Origin: Anoxybacteroides tepidamans | GTDB taxonomy: Bacteria > Bacillota > Bacilli > Bacillales > Anoxybacillaceae | Reading direction: 5' to 3' | DNA: 64,000 bases | Assembly (NCBI RefSeq): GCF_014201465.1 | Contig: NZ_JACHEP010000008.1 | Location: 1-64,000 of the forward strand | Notes under the pieces: generated by a model | Seen by the model: the letters and a program-made list of their open reading frames with translations, nothing else | Databases searched by the model: none | Told to the model about the DNA's origin: nothing | Made by a program: the position numbers and the translations under genes | Shown: one piece after another, positions 60,969 through 64,000 of the stretch | Layout: the number at the start of each line of letters is the position of its first letter | Numbering within the stretch: the stretch's first letter is position 1

Positions 60969-61916
60969 ATGGAAGTCATTAAAATTACGCCGCGTGGCTA
61001 TTGCTATGGCGTCGTCGATGCGATGGTGATTGCGAGAAATGCCGCGCTCGATCCAACATTGCCAAGACCGATCTATATTTTAGGAATGATTGTTCATAAT
61101 AAACACGTTACCGATGCGTTCGCTGAAGAAGGCATCATTACACTCGACGGGGAAAACCGCTTAGAAATTCTTGAAAAAATTGATCATGGCACGGTGATTT
61201 TTACCGCACACGGCGTTTCTCCGGAGGTAAAAAAACGCGCCCGCGAAAAAGGGCTTGTCACGATTGACGCCACGTGCCCGGACGTGACAAAAACGCACGA
61301 TTTGATTCGCGAAAAACTGGCGAAAGGCTATGAAATCATCTACATCGGCAAAAAAGGGCATCCCGAACCAGAAGGAGCGGTCGGCATTGATCCAATGCGC
61401 ATTCATCTTGTAGAGACCGTCAACGATGTCGAGAAACTAACGATTTCAAGCGAAAAAATAATGGTCACCAACCAAACGACGATGAGCCAATGGGACGTTG
61501 CACATATTATGAAAAAAGTACAAGAAAAATATCCGCACGTCGAAATGCATAAAGAGATTTGCTTAGCGACACAGCTGCGCCAAGAAGCGGTCGCCGAGCA
61601 AGCGAAAAAGGCGGATGTGACGATTGTCGTCGGCGATCCGAAAAGCAACAACTCGAACCGTCTTGCTCAAGTGTCGGAAGAAATCGCCGGAACGAAAGCG
61701 TATCGTGTGGCCGACGTCACCGAAATTGAGATTGACTGGATTAAAGACGCGAAAAAAGTCGCCGTCACAGCCGGCGCTTCGACCCCGACGCCGATCACAA
61801 AAGAAGTGATCGAATTTCTCGAACAATTTGATCCGAACAATCCTGACACATGGAAGCGCGAACGAAAAGTGCCATTACAAAAAATTTTGCCGAAAGTGAA
61901 AGCGAAAAAAGATTGA
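60969..61916 (+). CDS. ispH: 4-hydroxy-3-methylbut-2-enyl diphosphate reductase (IspH)
   Basis: The 315-residue enzyme makes IPP and DMAPP in the last step of the non-mevalonate pathway. The three cluster cysteines are in [24 protein letters not shown] and [13 protein letters not shown], and IFTAHGVSP plus [12 protein letters not shown] are active-site blocks. It starts [14 protein letters not shown] behind GGAGGAGG. A terminator follows. With ispG it supplies two of the Fe-S enzymes of the pathway in this window. Confidence 0.96.
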   Translation: MEVIKITPRGYCYGVVDAMVIARNAALDPTLPRPIYILGMIVHNKHVTDAFAEEGIITLDGENRLEILEKIDHGTVIFTAHGVSPEVKKRAREKGLVTIDATCPDVTKTHDLIREKLAKGYEIIYIGKKGHPEPEGAVGIDPMRIHLVETVNDVEKLTISSEKIMVTNQTTMSQWDVAHIMKKVQEKYPHVEMHKEICLATQLRQEAVAEQAKKADVTIVVGDPKSNNSNRLAQVSEEIAGTKAYRVADVTEIEIDWIKDAKKVAVTAGASTPTPITKEVIEFLEQFDPNNPDTWKRERKVPLQKILPKVKAKKD

Positions 61917-61919
61917 AAA

Positions 61920-61951
61920 CAGAGGGTGTCTACCAAACGGGGCACCCTCTG
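61920..61951. terminator. Terminator between ispH and the Nif3-like gene
   Basis: CAGAGGGTG and CACCCTCTG form a nine-bp stem with a 14-base loop between the convergent genes. T-runs are weak on both sides. Confidence 0.65.
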
Positions 61952-61957
61952 TTGCGA

Positions 61958-63079
61958 TTAAAGAAACGCAAACGGATCGGTATGCATTTGTGACACATAG
62001 ACGGTCGTTGACCATTTTTGCTTGGCAAATTCCTGTTCGAAATAGCGCGCCACGCCATGTTTCATTACTTTTTCGACGTTGTGGCCAGGATCGACGATGT
62101 TAAGGCGAAGCGCCATCGCATCGTGCGCCACATGATAATACACATCCCCTGTGACATACACGTCTGCGCCGCTCATTTTCGCTTGCCAAATATACTTATT
62201 TCCATCGCCGCCAACGACCGCTACTTTCTTGACTTTATCGTGCAAATTCCCGACGACGCGCACCGCTGGAACGTCAAGCGATTTTTTTACATGTTCTGCA
62301 AACTTGGCAAGCGTCATCTCTTCTTGGAGCCATCCAACTCGCCCCAATCCCCATACGCGTCCTTTATTTTCAAGCGGGTATATATCGTATGCCACTTCTT
62401 CGTACGGATGGGCTTTGAGCATAGCTGTAACAACCTTTTTTTGCAATGAAGCAGGGAAAATTGTTTCGATTCGCACTTCTTCTACTTGTTCAAGCGTTCC
62501 TTTTTCACCAATAAACGGGTTTGCCCCTTCTTGCGGCAAAAACGTGCCGATGCCGCGGCTGTTAAACGTGCAATGGCTGTAGTTACCGATATGGCCGGCA
62601 CCGGCGCTTCCAATCGCCTCCCGAACAGCAGCGGCATGCGTTTCCGGCACGTAAACGACCAATTTTTTCAGCGCCTCCTCATATGTTGGCACGAGCACAT
62701 CGACTTCTTGCAGTCCAAGCGCTTCAGCGAGCCAGTCGTTCACGCCTCCTTGTGCGATATCTAAATTCGTATGAGCCGCATACACCGTGATATCATGCTT
62801 CATACATTTTTCGACAATCCGGCCTTGTGCTTGATCTGTAACAATTTGTTTCAGCGGACGATAAAGCGGTGGATGATGGGCGATAATGAGATCAACGTTT
62901 TTTTCAATCGCCTCGTCGACTACTTCTTCGAGCACATCGAGCGCAATCATCACCGTATGAATCGGTTTGTTCAGCGTGCCGATTTGCAAGCCAATTGGAT
63001 CCCCTTCCATCGCTAAATGCTTCGGTGCAAACCGCTCAAACAATTGAATGATTTCATATCCGTTTGGAACTTTACTCAT
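61958..63079 (-). CDS. yqfO: Nif3-like dinuclear metal-centre protein (YqfO)
   Basis: The 373-residue protein starts MSKVPNGYEIIQLFERFAPK. The Nif3 core has metal motifs DLIIAHHPPLYRPLK, VYAAHTNLDIAQGGVNDWLA and, near the end, GDVYYHVAHDAMALRLNIVD with GHNVEKVMKHGV. A PII/CutA-like domain of about 100 residues is inserted in the middle (LVVYVPETHAAAVREAIGSA to AHPYEEVAYDIYPL), as in B. subtilis YqfO and B. cereus homologues. The start overlaps the trmK stop (ATGA). Family members bind GTP-cyclohydrolase-like substrates in proposals, but the reaction is unknown. Confidence 0.92.
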   Translation of the reverse strand: MSKVPNGYEIIQLFERFAPKHLAMEGDPIGLQIGTLNKPIHTVMIALDVLEEVVDEAIEKNVDLIIAHHPPLYRPLKQIVTDQAQGRIVEKCMKHDITVYAAHTNLDIAQGGVNDWLAEALGLQEVDVLVPTYEEALKKLVVYVPETHAAAVREAIGSAGAGHIGNYSHCTFNSRGIGTFLPQEGANPFIGEKGTLEQVEEVRIETIFPASLQKKVVTAMLKAHPYEEVAYDIYPLENKGRVWGLGRVGWLQEEMTLAKFAEHVKKSLDVPAVRVVGNLHDKVKKVAVVGGDGNKYIWQAKMSGADVYVTGDVYYHVAHDAMALRLNIVDPGHNVEKVMKHGVARYFEQEFAKQKWSTTVYVSQMHTDPFAFL

Positions 63080-63780
63080 GACAACGCCTCCTCGACTAAC
63101 TGAATTTTTCTCTCGAGCTCTTGCTTTTTTGCCACACTTTCTGGCGTTGTTGCTTTTTCTTTTAGCTGTGCAACAATTCGCTTCCAATGATTCACTTCAT
63201 TCCGCCATTTTTTCAAAAAGATGTTATTCCGTTCTTTGCATAAAAACGGACCGACCAACAACTCAGCTTCTAAATGATCGTACGGTTTTGTTCCATCACC
63301 TTTTTCGGCGACAAGCACTTCATAAATTTGGCCATCTTCCTCCAAAATGCGCTCGGCGATTAACTCCCAGTCGTTAGAAATCAACCATTGCCGAACGATG
63401 TGAGCTCCGACATTCGGTTGCAAAATTAACCGCTTCACTCCTTCTAATTTATTCTTTCCAGCTTCTAAAATGTGAGCAATCAACGTTCCGCCCATGCCAG
63501 CAATCGTAATGCAATCGACTTCATTCGGCTCAATCACCGCAAGACCGTCGCCTTTTCTTACCGAAATTATATCATTTAATCCCGTTTTGGTGACTTGCTG
63601 CTTGGCCGAACGAAGCGGGCCATCAGCCACTTCACCCGCGACCGCTGTCGTAATATATCCATTCAAATACGCATAACATGGCAAATACGCATGATCCGAG
63701 CCGATATCGGCAAGTTTCGATCCTTTCGGAATAAACGAAACAACCGTTTCAAGCCGTTTCGATAACTTTACTTCGTTCAT
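63076..63780 (-). CDS. trmK: tRNA (adenine22-N1)-methyltransferase TrmK
   Basis: The 234-residue enzyme methylates A22 of tRNA-Tyr/Ser-type tRNAs using SAM. It begins MNEVKLSKRLETVVSFIPKG and has the SAM loop LADIGSDHAYLP (about 23-34), GDGLAVIEPNEVDCITIAGM (motifs around 78-97) and the conserved GGTLIAHIL. The C-terminal 60 residues form a coiled coil. Coupled to the Nif3-like gene by overlap, the same pair as in B. subtilis (yqfN-yqfO). Confidence 0.93.
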   Translation of the reverse strand: MNEVKLSKRLETVVSFIPKGSKLADIGSDHAYLPCYAYLNGYITTAVAGEVADGPLRSAKQQVTKTGLNDIISVRKGDGLAVIEPNEVDCITIAGMGGTLIAHILEAGKNKLEGVKRLILQPNVGAHIVRQWLISNDWELIAERILEEDGQIYEVLVAEKGDGTKPYDHLEAELLVGPFLCKERNNIFLKKWRNEVNHWKRIVAQLKEKATTPESVAKKQELERKIQLVEEALS

Positions 63781-63825
63781 CCTATCTTCCTTTCGCTGCT
63801 ACATAATTTCTTCGCTCATTGTACC

Positions 63826-63862
63826 ATAAACAAAAAATCCCTTCACCTAAGGTAAAGGGACT
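63826..63862 (-). terminator. Terminator of cccA
   Basis: TCCCTTCACC and GGTAAAGGGA pair with one G-T type mismatch, and TTTTTTG follows on the minus strand, just after the cytochrome gene. Confidence 0.8.
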
Positions 63863-63869
63863 TCGTCTA

Positions 63870-64000
63870 TTATTTCAATTCTGAAAGCCATTTTGCCATT
63901 TCATCCGCTTTTTCAGCCGGAACAAGACCGGCAGGCATATTGCCACGACCGTTTTGAAGAACGTCCTTAATTTGGTCAACAGAAAGTCTTTGGCCAACAC
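63870..64000 (-). CDS. cccA: Cytochrome c-550, C-terminal fragment at window edge
   Basis: The visible 43 codons before the stop read VGQRLSVDQIKDVLQNG, then RGNMPAGLVPAEKADEMAKW and LSELK. The Met in RGNMPAG is the expected distal heme ligand of small class I cytochromes c, and the sequence matches the C-terminus of B. subtilis CccA, which lies at this place near trmK and sigA. The heme-binding CxxCH and the membrane anchor must lie beyond the right edge. Confidence 0.85.
   Translation of the reverse strand, partial: VGQRLSVDQIKDVLQNGRGNMPAGLVPAEKADEMAKWLSELK

Overview
The window looks like a chromosome segment of a moderately AT-rich, thermophile-type, endospore-forming Bacillaceae, most like Anoxybacillus or Geobacillus. 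From about 17.8 kb to the right edge the gene content follows the Bacillus subtilis stretch from comGA back to cccA (yqgY-yqgX-yqgW-yqgV-yqgT-yqgS-glcK-yqgQ-yqgP-yqgN-rpmG, then pst, pbpA, yqgE, sodA, yqgB, yqfZ, ispG, yqfX-yqfW-zur, yqfU-yqfT, nfo, cshB, yqfQ, ispH, yqfO, trmK, cccA). Sporulation and germination genes and AGGAGG-type ribosome binding sites support this. The genus is an inference from overall similarity.

Region 1 (1 to about 17.8 kb) is the right arm of a temperate phage genome whose left arm lies outside the window. Next to the attachment site, on the plus strand, are a CI-type repressor with a self-cleaving S24 peptidase domain and a large serine recombinase. A Cro-like gene and the whole early region run leftwards: two antirepressor-type proteins, many very small overlapping genes, a recombination cassette (SbcC/Rad50-like ATPase, a putative annealing protein, a metallo-beta-lactamase-fold protein), replication genes (DnaD-like initiator, DnaC-like loader), a dimeric-type dUTPase with a zinc-finger insertion, and an ArpU-type late regulator. 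The layout resembles Listeria A118-like phages. The phage sits inside comGA, the traffic ATPase gene of the competence machinery. Only the first about 235 codons of comGA remain in place before phage DNA takes over the reading frame.

Region 2 (17.8 to 38 kb) is a conserved housekeeping block with lipoteichoic acid synthesis, peptidoglycan hydrolysis, glucose phosphorylation, spore germination, rhomboid protease, lactate dehydrogenase, folate and sugar-nucleotide genes. It holds a strong candidate for a short C-rich small RNA between a MidA-type methyltransferase and yqgX, and a nested palindromic element that interrupts a small reading frame with a good ribosome binding site.

Region 3 (38 to 50.3 kb) carries a high-affinity phosphate uptake system that is physically split. 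phoU and pstB form one unit, and pstS-pstC-pstA form another about 7.5 kb away, with pbpA, an MFS transporter, sodA, a chemoreceptor gene and a DUF1189 gene between them. Each unit has its own PhoP box with four hexamers at 11-bp spacing, so co-regulation seems to be kept in spite of the split.

Region 4 (50.3 kb to the end) contains isoprenoid genes ispG and ispH, a zinc-homeostasis operon (znuC-znuB-zur) with a Zur-type operator, DNA repair (nfo), an RNA helicase (cshB) and tRNA methylation (trmK). An IS1182-like element of 1550 bp has inserted into the terminator shared by yqfT and nfo, duplicating the entire 26-bp stem-loop. Its transposase is split by an 11-A run that could be a slippage site. 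Two diverged copies of a dispersed intergenic repeat lie near 38.1 and 51.9 kb. I saw no rRNA genes, tRNA genes or CRISPR arrays.
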